Counted from the first letter of the stretch, positions 1 to 10,622 are shown. The stretch: 52,219 nt of DNA from Gracilibacillus halophilus YIM-C55.5 (GCF_000359605.1 NZ_APML01000034.1:1-52219); one strand, 5' to 3'. Made by a program: numbers and translations. Notes: a model not told the origin generated them from the letters alone.

Positions 1-125
1 TCGCAGTGTATCCTATACCGCGGGCACGTCTGCAGCTAACTGTGTGAAGATGAATACTTCACACAGTGGATCTTCAGCTCGTGCGTTCCCGCAGGAGTCT
101 CCGTATTTTGCCTACGCTTAACTTG
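1..125 (-). repeat. Partial dispersed GC-rich palindromic repeat
   Basis: On the minus strand this reads as a GC-rich segment with the core GGAGACTCCTGCGGGAAC, then GCACGAGCTGAAGATCC, and further on GTGCCCGCGG. A hairpin ACTGTGTGAAG/CTTCACACAGT lies between them. From memory this core is typical of a very abundant intergenic repeat in Bacillaceae genomes; I cannot run the search that would prove it. It contains no credible gene. Next to it at about 155-175 is TTTTGTCCCAGCCTCA, one arm of a common Bacillaceae inverted repeat, with the other arm missing here. Confidence 0.5.
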
Positions 126-177
126 AAATTGTTCGGATTCTCGCTCTTGCTATTTAGTTTTGTCCCAGCCTCATTTT

Positions 178-2252
178 TTATTTTTGAGCTTTTTTTGCTA
201 AACGTAGAGCATTTAACACAACGAGTAGTGTTGCTCCCATATCTGCGAAAATCGCTAACCACAATGTGAGCCATCCTGGAATCACGAGTAATAACGCCAA
301 CGCTTTTAATGCAAGAGCAAAACCAATATTTTGCTTAATGATCTGCAATGTTTTCTTACTTAATTCGATTGAATCCGGTAGTTTGTCTAGATCATCTCCC
401 ATTAATGCAACATCCGCTGTTTCTAATGCCACATCCGTTCCTGCACCACCCATGGCTATTCCAACAGAGGCTTCTGCTAAAGCCGGTGCATCATTAATTC
501 CGTCACCAACCATTGCCACTTGAGGATATTTTCGTTTCAACTCTTTCAGTGCGGTCCATTTTTCTTCAGGAAAAAGATTTGCCTTAATGTCCGATACGTT
601 CATTTTGCTTGCTATCGATTGAGCAACTCGTTGGTTATCCCCCGTTAACATAATAGTATGCTCGACGTTGTGTTGATGAAGACGTTTTATGACTTTCGAT
701 ACGCGGTCTCTTGGTTCGTCAGCCATAGCGATACAACCAATCACATGATCTGTTGTTCCGACAAACACCACTGTTTTACCTTGTTGCTCCCACTCATCAA
801 TATCTGGTCGATCGATGTGTGAAAACAGTGTTGCATTTCCGATTTGATATGTGACACCGTCAATGGTTGCTTTCACACCTTTTCCGGGTAGAGATTGAAA
901 GTCCGTTGCTTCTACACGTGGCAAATCTACCGCTTCTTGTAAAATGGCCTGTGCTAACGGATGTTCTGAATAGGACTCAAGAGCTGCCGCAATCTGTAAT
1001 ACTTCCTCTTCGCTTTCCTTAAATGATAAAATATTCGTTACACTCGGCTTTCCTTCCGTCAATGTTCCTGTCTTATCAAATGCGATCGCTTTTAGATTCG
1101 CCATCGCTTCTAAATAGCACCGCCTTTGATCAACACACCATTACGGGCAGCATTTCCGATGGCTGTGACAATAGCGACGGGGGTCGATATCACTAACGCA
1201 CATGGACAACCGACAACCAACACAGCAAGACCATTATAAATCCATTCTTGCCATGACGCTTGAAACAGAACTGGTGGGACAAATATGACAACTAATGCGA
1301 TGATTAGTATGGCCGGTGTATAATATTTTGCAAAACGATCAATGAGTTGTTGGGCCGGTGCTTTCTGCGTTTGCGCTTCTTCTACGAGATGAATAATGCG
1401 TGCAATAGTTGAATCATCACTTGTCTTCGTTACGCGCACCATTAATGCTCCATCTTCATTTAATGAACCTGCAAAGACTTCTTGTCCTTCCGTTTTTTCC
1501 ACGGCTTGTGATTCACCCGTAATGGCTGCTTCGTTTACCGATGAATGGCCATCCACCACTTCACCGTCCATGGCCATCTTTTCACCAGGCTTAACGACCA
1601 TAATATCTCCAATATTGACTTCATCGACGTCCATCTCAACGAACTGATTATCTTTCTTTATTGTGGCACGATTTGGCGCGACTTCCATTAATGAATGAAT
1701 CGAATCACGCGCTTTGGCCATCGAAGCATTCTCTAACGCTTCACTTAAAGCAAATAAGAAAACAACAACTGCCGCCTCTGCCCATTCACCAATCAAGACA
1801 GCACCAATCACAGCAATCGTCATCAATGTTTTCATATCAAAACGGAAACGAAATAAGTTTTGAACGCCTGTCTTCATCAAGTCAAAGCCGCCAATAACAA
1901 TAGCTGAAGCAAAAGATGCCAGCGTCAGTCCATGATGATCACCAAATTGAAATAAGAAAACATAGCCGATGACGACAAATAATAATGATACAGCTGTCAG
2001 TTGATTATCTTTTTTTCGATAGAACGGGATCGTCTTTTGCGGCTGCTTTTCTGGATAGACTTGAATGTGATCAAAAGCACCGGCCTTCTCTAACTGTTCC
2101 AACGATGGATGACCATGAACCGTTAATTTAGCTGCAGCAAAGTTTAATTCTACATCTTCCACTGTGTCTAAATCACGTACATTCTTCTCAAATTTTGCTG
2201 CACAATTTGTACATGAAAGTCCCTGCAAACGATATATTTGCTTCTCAGCCAT
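178..2252 (-). pseudogene. cadA: Cadmium/zinc P-type ATPase CadA, one-base frameshift
   Basis: P1B-type ATPase that exports Cd2+/Zn2+/Pb2+ across the cell membrane. The first part (1110-2252) has an N-terminal heavy-metal domain with GLSCTNCA, membrane segments, the actuator motif ITGES and the metal-binding CPC motif (VVGCPCALV). It stops at GGAI just before the phosphorylation site. The second part (178-1104) begins with the phosphorylation motif DKTGT and continues through MLTGDN and MVGDGINDAP. Adding one T at about 1115/1116 turns GCT ATT TAG into GCT TAT TTA GAA and joins the two parts as GGAYLEAMANLKAIAFDKTGT, the usual family sequence, giving about 690 residues. The start at 2252 is chosen because AAGGAAGGAA lies 7 bases upstream. 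If the frameshift is real the pump is dead; if it is a read error the gene is intact. It is translationally coupled to cadC. Confidence 0.9.
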
Positions 2253-2621
2253 GAGCAATTCCTTCCTTTTGATGAATTTTCGCATTTGTAACTAATTGAA
2301 CCATGTGTTGATCCTTTAATGAATAGAAAACGAGTTTGCCTTCTTTACGATATGTGGCTAAGCCATATTCCGTAGTGTGCGTAGGTGATGCGATGCTGTT
2401 GCTGTCGTTGTACCTAAAATATTCGCCACATCACAGACACAAAGTTCATCTTCTAAGGTTAAAGCATAAGTGATTTTTAATCGAGTAGCATCAGATAACG
2501 CTTTAAACAACATTTCTACGCCATTCATCTCTTCCATTTTTGGCGTTAACCGATTGACTACTGCTTCATTATAGCAATACGTATCACAAGTCACTGTCTT
2601 TCGATTCTTTTGATTAACCAT
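2245..2621 (-). pseudogene. cadC: ArsR/SmtB repressor CadC, one-base frameshift
   Basis: Metal-sensing winged-helix repressor of the cad operon. Visible are the N-terminal cysteine region (TCDTYCYNEAVV), the ELCVCDVA segment with the two alpha-3 cysteines typical of Cd/Pb/Zn sensing, and the recognition helix TTATASHHLRTLR. The frame then ends at NMA. Adding one G at 2363/2364 (ATGGC to ATGGGC) restores NMGLATYRKEGKLVFYSLKD and a normal length of about 125 residues, ending at 2245 inside the cadA start, so the two genes overlap by 8 bases. The start at 2621 is preferred because GAGGG sits 6 bases upstream, while the in-frame ATG at 2627 directly abuts it. Without the wing, the shortened protein would probably not bind DNA properly. 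Confidence 0.88.
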
Positions 2622-2634
2622 TCTCATCCCTCAT

Positions 2635-2650
2635 TCAAATATTCGTTTGA
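2635..2650 (-). promoter_or_regulatory. CadC operator
   Basis: On the minus strand TCAAACGAATATTTGA is an inverted repeat (TCAAA-N6-TTTGA) directly downstream of the -10 box and just before the cadC ribosome binding site. It closely resembles the cad operator of the staphylococcal pI258 plasmid as I remember it, including the following ATGA. Binding here would block transcription of both cadC and cadA. Confidence 0.7.
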
Positions 2651-2657
2651 TTGTTTG

Positions 2658-2685
2658 AATATAGTATATGAAAAAAAGTTACCAA
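2658..2685 (-). promoter_or_regulatory. cadCA promoter
   Basis: Minus strand TTGGTA (2680-2685), 16-bp spacer, TATATT (2658-2663): a good sigma-A match. The operator begins 8 bases downstream, over the expected transcription start. Confidence 0.65.
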
Positions 2686-2741
2686 TAGCAACTCATTTTT
2701 ACGAATTCTTTTTTATATTTTCATATCAACCAGTTTTATCC

Positions 2742-2901
2742 TGCAAACAGTTCATTATAATTTAGCGTTTTGCATGATAAGCGAATATTCAATGCAAACA
2801 AGTGCTATGCAGACCCGTGTTTGACGCATATATTCATTTTCGATGCAAACAACTGCTTCCACGTCTTCTATTTGAAGTATATATCAATTTTCCATGCAAA
2901 C
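2742..2901. repeat. Four-copy motif with exact 51-bp period
   Basis: The heptamer TGCAAAC starts at 2742, 2793, 2844 and 2895, exactly 51 bp apart each time. The last three copies lie in a longer consensus TTTTCNATGCAAACA(A/G). The DNA between the copies is not conserved. The block fills most of the 370-bp gap between the trmL terminator and the cad promoter. A 70-codon reading frame runs through it only because the period is a multiple of three; I do not regard it as a gene. Confidence 0.7.
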
Positions 2902-2958
2902 AGCTATAATCCTTTCTTCTGTTTCACGCGAAAAGGAGCATCAATTTCTACAAAAAAA

Positions 2959-2987
2959 GATTCTCATCAACATAAGCAATGAGAACC
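2959..2987 (-). terminator. trmL terminator
   Basis: Minus strand stem GGTTCTCAT / ATGAGAATC with an 11-base loop, followed by seven T residues. It lies 12 bases after the trmL stop codon. Confidence 0.8.
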
Positions 2988-2998
2988 TTTCAATCATT

Positions 2999-3481
2999 TT
3001 ATTGTAGCCCTGGAAAAGCTTGCTGCCTTAATGCTTCATATATAATGATGGCAGCTGTATTGGCTAAATTCAGCGAACGCACTTGATCAGTCATATGAAC
3101 TTTCAAACAACGATCTTCTTTTCCAGCGATTAACTCTTTTGGAATACCGTCGCTTTCTCTACCAAAGACGAAAAAAAGCTCTTGATCGCTATTGCTAAAA
3201 TCATAATCGGTATAATAACCTTCACCGAAATTTTCAATATAATAAAATTCGCCATTCGGATAAGCTTCATACAAGTCTGTTAATTGATCATGATAGCTGA
3301 TGTCCACATCATACCAATAATCCAAACCAGCTCTTTTCACCATTTTATCATCCGTCGAAAATCCAAGTGGACGAATTAAATGTAATTGTGCACCAGTAGC
3401 TAAACAAGTCCGTGCAATATTCCCTGTATTTGCTGGGATTTCTGGTTGGAATAAAACTACGTGAATTGCCAATCTCGTCAC
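2999..3481 (-). CDS. trmL: tRNA (cytidine(34)-2'-O)-methyltransferase TrmL
   Basis: SPOUT-class methyltransferase that 2'-O-methylates the wobble base of tRNA-Leu isoacceptors using S-adenosylmethionine. The 160-residue length is normal. Motifs are clear: the N-terminal LFQPEIPANTGNIARTC, the middle FVFGRESDGIPKE, and the C-terminal SLNLANTAAIIIYEALRQ that forms the trefoil knot holding the cofactor. It is a single-gene unit with its own terminator downstream and no functional link to the cad operon. Confidence 0.92.
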   Translation of the reverse strand: MTRLAIHVVLFQPEIPANTGNIARTCLATGAQLHLIRPLGFSTDDKMVKRAGLDYWYDVDISYHDQLTDLYEAYPNGEFYYIENFGEGYYTDYDFSNSDQELFFVFGRESDGIPKELIAGKEDRCLKVHMTDQVRSLNLANTAAIIIYEALRQQAFPGLQ

Positions 3482-3536
3482 CTCTAACTTCCTTGATTAA
3501 CGAAGCTATTATAACACACTTTTTTACCTGTGCACG

Positions 3537-4376
3537 TTATTCCTCCCCAATTCGAAAAAAGCGATATTCACATTCGGGCGTCCATGCCGCAGAGTCTTCA
3601 TACGTCCAGTACCGATGCCTGCTATTGTTTGTATGTGCATTCACTAAGGGCATGTTTTCATGATCTTTAGCCACAACAATCGTATTGTGATCCCATCTTC
3701 CATCACCTTGAAAATCATAACAAATCACATCGCCTGGTAGTAAATCTGAAGCATGATCCAATTCCTTTCCTTTTAATCCAACATTCGAACCACTCAAATA
3801 CCAGCGAAATGCATTCGCTACTGACCAGCTATAACTCCAACTCTCATCATTGTACCACCAGCCGCGCGAACGATTCGGTGCTCCCCACATCGGAGCCCCT
3901 CCCGCGCGTAAACATTGTGAAATGTAATTGGTACAATCATTGTCTTCAAAGTAACGATAAGTTGGATTCGCGTTATTCCACCAACGCTCAGCATATTGCA
4001 CCGCTTTTCTTCGATCATATGAAAAACGAGGCACCTCCTCGTAAGACGTTACGTGTACTGGCCGTATATTTTCTATTTTTTGTCGTGTGATTACTCTATC
4101 ATGGATGCGCTTTTGATGATCGATAAAGGCTCGATGTGTTTCAACTTCTTCCTCATGATAATATGTTTCTTGATCTTGAATCAAAAACTTTATATGAAGT
4201 TGGTAATCAATTTCGTCGGTTGTTTCACTCATTTTTCTTCCTGATACACCAATTTCTTTGACGTGCTTATCACGACGCTTATGTAAGTCAATTTTTCGGA
4301 AAAAAGGATGGGGCTCTTTCTTATTCGTGCATTTTTTTTGCCAATACTGATGCAAAGTCTCCATTTTATTCATCAA
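3537..4376 (-). CDS. Amidase-domain (Amidase_6) protein
   Basis: Protein of 279 residues. The C-terminal half matches the putative amidase domain found in Bacillus (Amidase_6, as in YhbB): [19 protein letters not shown], then [19 protein letters not shown] with the presumed catalytic Cys, [13 protein letters not shown], a [21 protein letters not shown] block with the presumed catalytic His, and [12 protein letters not shown]. The fold is the NlpC/P60-like papain type, so a cell-wall peptide or amide substrate is likely but unproven. No signal peptide is visible; the N-terminus is charged and may be coiled, which fits a cytosolic or forespore/mother-cell location. It stands alone between trmL and a divergent lipoprotein gene. 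Confidence 0.8.
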   Translation of the reverse strand: MMNKMETLHQYWQKKCTNKKEPHPFFRKIDLHKRRDKHVKEIGVSGRKMSETTDEIDYQLHIKFLIQDQETYYHEEEVETHRAFIDHQKRIHDRVITRQKIENIRPVHVTSYEEVPRFSYDRRKAVQYAERWWNNANPTYRYFEDNDCTNYISQCLRAGGAPMWGAPNRSRGWWYNDESWSYSWSVANAFRWYLSGSNVGLKGKELDHASDLLPGDVICYDFQGDGRWDHNTIVVAKDHENMPLVNAHTNNSRHRYWTYEDSAAWTPECEYRFFRIGEE

Positions 4377-4588
4377 ATCTTCACTCCCTTACAACAGGTG
4401 ATACTACTATATTATGTGTGACGGAATAATTAAGAAGTAAAGAACGAGTGAGGCCATTTGTATAAAAATCATGGGAAATGTTATTACATTTATAAAATTT
4501 TTAATTTTTGGTAAATTCTAGTGATTTTCCTATCCATAACACATATGATAGACATTGGGTTTAAAAAATAATCAAAGGAGGCCAATCG

Positions 4589-4741
4589 ATGAGAAAAAAA
4601 CTATTAGCGATCCTAGGTGTCAGTACATTAACCATTGGAATGTTAACAGCATGTGGCGGAGATGAAGGAGAAGATGCTCCAGCTGATGAGAATGTAGAAC
4701 AAGAAGAAGGTTCCGGTGGTCAAGAAGAAAGCGAAGAGTAA
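4589..4741 (+). CDS. Small acidic lipoprotein (50 aa)
   Basis: Encodes MRKKLLAILGVSTLTIGMLT followed by ACGGDEGEDA and an acidic tail ending EESEE. The first 21 residues are a lipoprotein signal with the lipobox LTAC; the mature peptide would be about 29 residues, almost all Glu, Asp, Gly and Gln. AAAGGAGG lies 7 bases before the ATG, and a strong terminator follows the stop, so it looks like a complete gene. Similar tiny Glu-rich lipoproteins are common in halophilic Bacillaceae but have no assigned role. The 212-bp gap upstream holds the divergent control regions; I see no well-matched promoter in it (best candidate TTGGTA-17-TATCCA near 4515). Confidence 0.85.
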   Translation: MRKKLLAILGVSTLTIGMLTACGGDEGEDAPADENVEQEEGSGGQEESEE

Positions 4742-4755
4742 TCTATCATTTAAAG

Positions 4756-4785
4756 AAAGGGGAAGCCATTACGACTTCCCCTTTT
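4756..4785. terminator. Bidirectional terminator
   Basis: Stem AAAGGGGAAG / CTTCCCCTTT with a 9-base loop, T-rich on the plus-strand side, serving the lipoprotein gene. The final codons and stop of the convergent ogt gene lie inside the hairpin, so the same structure can end ogt. Confidence 0.8.
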
Positions 4786-5275
4786 CTAATTGTAAGAGAT
4801 ATTGTTTTTTATCGACACCGCTACCGTAACCAACGAGTTTACCACTCGTTCCAATCACCCGATGACAAGGAACAATAATCGAGATTGGATTTTTGTTCAT
4901 CGCTCCACCAATGGCTCGCACAGCTTTAGGTGAACCGACTTGCTCAGCTAAATCTTTATATGACCATATGTCACCGAATGGTACATTTTTTATGAGTGCG
5001 TGCCATACCTTCTTTTGAAACGTTGTGCCAAACAATTGATACGAGATCGAAAAGGTTTGGCGTTTTCCTTGAAAATATTCGTCTAATTGATGAATGGCTG
5101 AGGTAAAATGATTCGACGATTGTGTCATGTCTGTTGGTAGGCCATGTTTCTGACACCAATTGATGACATCCATCTGGTTCTCAATAAACGTGCCGTAAAA
5201 CAATGAAAATAAATTCGTTTGATCCCCGATAAGCGTAATCGTTCCTAACGGTGAATCGACTTCGTCATAATACAA
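4769..5275 (-). CDS. ogt: Methylated-DNA--[protein]-cysteine S-methyltransferase
   Basis: Suicide repair protein that takes the alkyl group from O6-alkylguanine onto its own cysteine. The active-site motif IIVPCHRVIG is present, together with the helix-turn-helix region WSYKDLAEQVGSPKAVRAIGG containing the Arg finger. The start at 5275 is a TTG giving MYYDEVDSPLG, the usual N-terminus of this family, with AAGGGAGAGG 6-7 bases upstream; an in-frame ATG at 5311 would add residues unlike the family. With this start the protein has 168 residues, a normal size. It ends in a shared terminator with the convergent lipoprotein gene. Confidence 0.9.
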   Translation of the reverse strand: MYYDEVDSPLGTITLIGDQTNLFSLFYGTFIENQMDVINWCQKHGLPTDMTQSSNHFTSAIHQLDEYFQGKRQTFSISYQLFGTTFQKKVWHALIKNVPFGDIWSYKDLAEQVGSPKAVRAIGGAMNKNPISIIVPCHRVIGTSGKLVGYGSGVDKKQYLLQLEKGKS

Positions 5276-5350
5276 TCCATTCCTCTCCCTTATGAGCATG
5301 AACGAGATCATTCTAGCATGAGCGATGTAGGTCTAGCCTGAATCAACATT

Positions 5351-6493
5351 TTAGTTTGTATGTTCAATGCGAAAATCGAGCCCTTTTTCCATTTCGACAA
5401 GTACTTCATGATCACTTTCTCGCTTCATTGCTTCTTCGATCGCGTCAAACCCTTTTTCTTCTCCGATTTTTCCTATCGCCCAAGCAGCCGTGCCTCGAAT
5501 CACAGGGCGTGGATCTTGCTGCATAAGCTCAATTAACTTATCTGTCGCAGCTTTTTCTTTATAATGGGCTAAAGATAGGATCGCATTTCGTTGTAAAGGT
5601 TTTTTTCCGCGCCATGATCCAGCCATTTTGCCGAATTTTTCTTTAAATTCACGATTCGATATTGATAACAGATCAAGTAAGCGTGGCTTCACGAGTTCCG
5701 GATCAGGCTCAAATTCTTCATGATGATGAAAATCAACGTCCCGATTATAGGGACAAACGACTTGACACGTTTCATAACCATAAATCAAGTTCCCTAATTT
5801 ATTCCGATGCTCATCTGGCATAAACCCTTTCGTCAATGATTGAAACGCCATACAAGCTTGTGAATTAAGTCGACCTGGCTCGACTAACGCCCCTGTTGGG
5901 CACGCATCAATACATTTCGTACACGTTCCACACCCGTCCGTTATCGTATCATCAGGGGTGAACGGAACATTGGTAATCATTTCTCCTAAATAAATATAGG
6001 AACCGTATTCTGGTGAAATCATTAATGTGTTTTTTCCACTGAATCCAATACCAGCCCGTTCTGCCACTGCTCGATCCGATAATTCACCAGTATCCACCAT
6101 CGATCGTGATTCAAAACCCGCCAGTTTCTCTTGCAAAAATGCCGCGAGTTTATCTAACTTTTCCTTCAACACAATATGATAGTCTGTTCCCCATGAAGCA
6201 CGAGCGAACATGCCACGACGATCGCCTTTTACACTTTTGGGTTCATTTTTCATTCTTGTCGGATAACTAAGAGCAATAGCAATCAATGATTCAGCTCCAG
6301 GCATTAACCGCTTTGGTTCAGTTCGTTCTTCAATCGTTCCTTTTTCAAAACCAGACGCATAACCAAGTTCTTGTTGTTCTTTCAATCTTGCTTTTAATTC
6401 GGCAAATGGTTCAGCACTCGCAAAGCCGATTTTATCAATGCCGATTTCTTTGCTATAGGCAATTACTTCTTGCTTCAGCTGTTCATAGGCCAT
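5351..6493 (-). CDS. queG: Epoxyqueuosine reductase QueG
   Basis: Cobalamin- and [4Fe-4S]-dependent enzyme that reduces epoxyqueuosine to queuosine in tRNA, the last step of queuosine synthesis. The N-terminal half carries the cobalamin-binding reductase domain. The ferredoxin-like part shows DGCGTCTKCIDACPTGAL and CQVVCPYNRD, which supply the two clusters. The C-terminal ~80 residues form a short HEAT-like repeat (AIGKIGEEKGFDAIEEAM), usual for the longer Firmicute form. The start at 6493 has AGGAGGTG 9 bases upstream. It follows the ATPase gene after only 15 bases, so they are probably cotranscribed. Confidence 0.92.
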   Translation of the reverse strand: MAYEQLKQEVIAYSKEIGIDKIGFASAEPFAELKARLKEQQELGYASGFEKGTIEERTEPKRLMPGAESLIAIALSYPTRMKNEPKSVKGDRRGMFARASWGTDYHIVLKEKLDKLAAFLQEKLAGFESRSMVDTGELSDRAVAERAGIGFSGKNTLMISPEYGSYIYLGEMITNVPFTPDDTITDGCGTCTKCIDACPTGALVEPGRLNSQACMAFQSLTKGFMPDEHRNKLGNLIYGYETCQVVCPYNRDVDFHHHEEFEPDPELVKPRLLDLLSISNREFKEKFGKMAGSWRGKKPLQRNAILSLAHYKEKAATDKLIELMQQDPRPVIRGTAAWAIGKIGEEKGFDAIEEAMKRESDHEVLVEMEKGLDFRIEHTN

Positions 6494-6508
6494 TGCTCTT
6501 GTCACCTC

Positions 6509-8212
6509 CTATTGTTTTACTTTCGCTGTTCGCATACGGTTAAGACACGCAGCCACTTCAAAACGTCTCGGTCTCGCCAAATCACCTGGATGTTGCTTTG
6601 GAAATGGGGCAAATGCCTGTAAGCCGTATTGATCAATGATCGTTTCTAATTCATCCAAAAGGTTTGTGAGTGTTTTTTGTTGCTTAAGCGTACCTTGACC
6701 TTCCATATAGCGAAGAATCTCGGAAATCGCTCTTGTTTGTGACGCATCCACCAATTGTTCGACATCATGCAGTTGAATCGTGGAATTACCCATCATAATA
6801 TTCGTTAAGCCTTTCGCCTGAACTTTCTTTTTCTTTCCTTTTCGTAAATCAAGGCTATTCGGTAAAAAGATGCGTTGATTCATATTCTCTGTCAACGTTT
6901 CTTTTTTCGCGTGACGCGTGACCGGGTACTTGTTTACAATTTCTTTTGCCTGATCGGTGACATTGTGCGGCACATATTGATCCATCATAATCACATCATC
7001 AGCTACATCAAAATAGTCACCCGATCCCCCCATCACAAGTATACTGGATACATCTAAGTCATCGCGAAGTTGTTTAATTTTATCAATAAATGGTGTAATC
7101 GGTTCTTTCTCTTGATTCACCAATTCTTGCATACGTACGTCACGTATCATAAAGTTGGTGGCACTTGTATCTTCATCAATTAACAGACTTGTCGCACCAG
7201 CTTCGATCGCTTCAACGACATTTGTTGCTTGGGATGTACTACCACTTGCATTCTCCGTTGTAAACTGTTTTGTATCTTGACCGTGAGGCAAATCATTAAT
7301 AAAGGCAGAAATATTCACAGAAGTTACTTGGCGACCATCTTCTGCTCGAATTTTAACAGCGTTCGGATCTGTTACAACATATTCTCTGCCGTCTCCACGA
7401 ATATGATGATAAACCCCTCGTTCTAACGCTTGAAGCAATGTACTCTTTCCGTGATAGCCACCACCTACAATAAGTGAAATTCCTTTCTTAATCGCCATAC
7501 CCGCTAACGGCTTCTCGCGATGCGGGATATTCATTTCGACACGATTGGCTTCTGGACTTTTGAAAGGAACAGCGTCTTTTAACGGTTGATTGCTTACACC
7601 ACTTGAGCGTGGCAATACGGAATCATCGGCAACAAAAGCAATCCAGTCATTCTCTTGCATCAATTGCCGAATCACTTGATGTTGATCGGCTAGCTGAACA
7701 CTGTCTTCAATCTGTTGATCCGTAATAGAAAATATCGAATTCTTTAGAATGGCAGGAATGATATTGAAGAATAGTTTATCCGCTTCCCGACCGTTAATTT
7801 TTCGACCGTTGGCAGGCAGTCCGACAGAAAAGCAAATCACCGTTTTATCTTGGTGAACTTGGACCGCTGTTCGTTCAAGAATTTCTTGACCCGGCTGATC
7901 AATTTCAATCATGCCGCTTTTCCCTGAGCCTTTACTTCTTGATGACTCCTGTTGGATGGCTTTGGCGACTGAACGAGCGATACGGTCAGCAGTATAAACG
8001 TTTCGGTTGCGGTCTTCTTTCCATTCTTGTTTGATAGGCCGATACGCATCTGGGATGACAATGCGAATTTTCGAAGGCGATGCAAACGGATCTCCTTGCA
8101 CGTAATCCACGCATACCTCATAACGATGGAAGGAATAACGACCTTGAAGTGATTTATATGCTTTGTACCCTTTTCCGTCTATTTGTTGTAAGAGTTGTTG
8201 CAATTGCTTCAT
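6509..8212 (-). CDS. Predicted ABC-class ATPase (COG3044 family)
   Basis: Soluble 567-residue protein of the ABC_ATPase family (PF09818), a single polypeptide without membrane segments. Walker A is GGGYHGKSTLLQAL near residue 255; further on are the signature-like DLPHGQDTKQFTTENASGSTSQA and the Walker B region ATSLLIDEDTSATNFMIRD. The C-terminal part ends near AACLNRMRTAKVKQ. AAAGGAG lies 10 bases before the ATG. The family is widespread in bacteria but its function is not established. It precedes queG in the same direction. Confidence 0.85.
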   Translation of the reverse strand: MKQLQQLLQQIDGKGYKAYKSLQGRYSFHRYEVCVDYVQGDPFASPSKIRIVIPDAYRPIKQEWKEDRNRNVYTADRIARSVAKAIQQESSRSKGSGKSGMIEIDQPGQEILERTAVQVHQDKTVICFSVGLPANGRKINGREADKLFFNIIPAILKNSIFSITDQQIEDSVQLADQHQVIRQLMQENDWIAFVADDSVLPRSSGVSNQPLKDAVPFKSPEANRVEMNIPHREKPLAGMAIKKGISLIVGGGYHGKSTLLQALERGVYHHIRGDGREYVVTDPNAVKIRAEDGRQVTSVNISAFINDLPHGQDTKQFTTENASGSTSQATNVVEAIEAGATSLLIDEDTSATNFMIRDVRMQELVNQEKEPITPFIDKIKQLRDDLDVSSILVMGGSGDYFDVADDVIMMDQYVPHNVTDQAKEIVNKYPVTRHAKKETLTENMNQRIFLPNSLDLRKGKKKKVQAKGLTNIMMGNSTIQLHDVEQLVDASQTRAISEILRYMEGQGTLKQQKTLTNLLDELETIIDQYGLQAFAPFPKQHPGDLARPRRFEVAACLNRMRTAKVKQ

Positions 8213-8353
8213 GCTATCGAAACTCCTTTTCTTACTTTTTGCTCTACCTAGGATACAATTTTTTCAACAAGGTATTCAAGTATTTTTCTTAGAAAAACTA
8301 TTTCATCCTTCTACACTGCCAAGATTATGTTCATGTACGTAAGAAGTAGTCAT

Positions 8354-8974
8354 TTATTTTAGTGTTTCCTTACTGATTAGTTCCGATTCAACAATATATC
8401 GATCTGGGGCTGGTCCTACAAAATCAAACGGATAACAGGTCGTTAGCGTTAAGGTGGGCTCTTCTTTTTCGACAATTACTGTTCGGTCTTCTGCATTTGT
8501 GACCCATGTTTTACGAATTTGATATTCATATTTCGTATGATTGAATGTAATATAGAGTCGATCACCATCTTCTAGTTCATCTAAGCCAATAAAAACCGTA
8601 TCTCGATGACCTGCTATCGCTGTATGGCCATTTTGATTGGGTAGTACTGTATAAGGCGTATCATACAAGCCAGTCCCATCTTCTAACGTTTCTTGATCGG
8701 TTCCGAAATAAATCGGATAAATCTTCTCTAATTTAGGGATTGTTAGCGTGCCGATTTCATCACCTTCGTTTAATTCTTCATCATCTTGTTTTACTTCCTG
8801 GGCTAAATCAGAAATGCCGGTTTGCATCACAGTGTTATGCCAATTTGCATCAATGGATCTTGCTTGTTGACTATTTGCCGTAACTGTATCAGCTTGTACA
8901 TACCAATGATAGACGTTCCATCCTATCGTAAAAATGCCAATGGCAATCAACAAAATAGCTAGCTTTTGTTTCAT
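8354..8974 (-). CDS. srtD: Class D sortase
   Basis: Membrane-anchored transpeptidase that joins secreted proteins to the cell wall. One N-terminal membrane segment (LAILLIAIGIFTIGW) is followed by the beta-barrel domain with the catalytic residues in order: His in TAIAGHRDTVF, Cys in LTLTTCYPF and Arg in PDRYIVE. The TLTTCYPFDFVG motif and ~206-residue length fit the Bacillus YhcS/class D group. The start at 8974 has AAAGGTG 6 bases upstream; the GTG at 8983 is less likely. The xylanase gene lies just upstream in the same direction and ends in a sorting-like tail, so it is the likely substrate. Confidence 0.88.
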   Translation of the reverse strand: MKQKLAILLIAIGIFTIGWNVYHWYVQADTVTANSQQARSIDANWHNTVMQTGISDLAQEVKQDDEELNEGDEIGTLTIPKLEKIYPIYFGTDQETLEDGTGLYDTPYTVLPNQNGHTAIAGHRDTVFIGLDELEDGDRLYITFNHTKYEYQIRKTWVTNAEDRTVIVEKEEPTLTLTTCYPFDFVGPAPDRYIVESELISKETLK

Positions 8975-9005
8975 CTTTATCACCTTTATTATAAATTGTT
9001 AAAAT

Positions 9006-9033
9006 GGGATAGATGCAAGGCTACACCTATCCC
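9006..9033. terminator. Hairpin between xylanase and sortase genes
   Basis: Inverted repeat GGGATAG (9006-9012) / CTATCCC (9027-9033). On the minus strand it is followed by only a short T-rich stretch (ATTTTAAC), so it may weaken rather than stop read-through into the sortase gene. Confidence 0.5.
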
Positions 9034-9048
9034 TTTTGTTATCAACGG

Positions 9049-10584
<1,536 letters not shown>

Positions 10585-10622
10585 CTATTTCTTCTCATTC
10601 ACCTCACTTTAATAAATATCAT

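Noticed and set aside
66-269. Plus-strand frame at the left edge
   Set aside because: It starts in the dispersed repeat and runs antisense into cadA, with no ribosome binding site.
2770-2982. 70-codon plus-strand frame in the trmL-cadC gap
   Set aside because: It is open only because the underlying repeat has a 51-bp (17-codon) period; there is no ribosome binding site and the residues have no protein character.
6509-8212. ABC transporter ATPase subunit
   Set aside because: It has no partner permease, is too long, and matches the stand-alone ABC_ATPase family instead.
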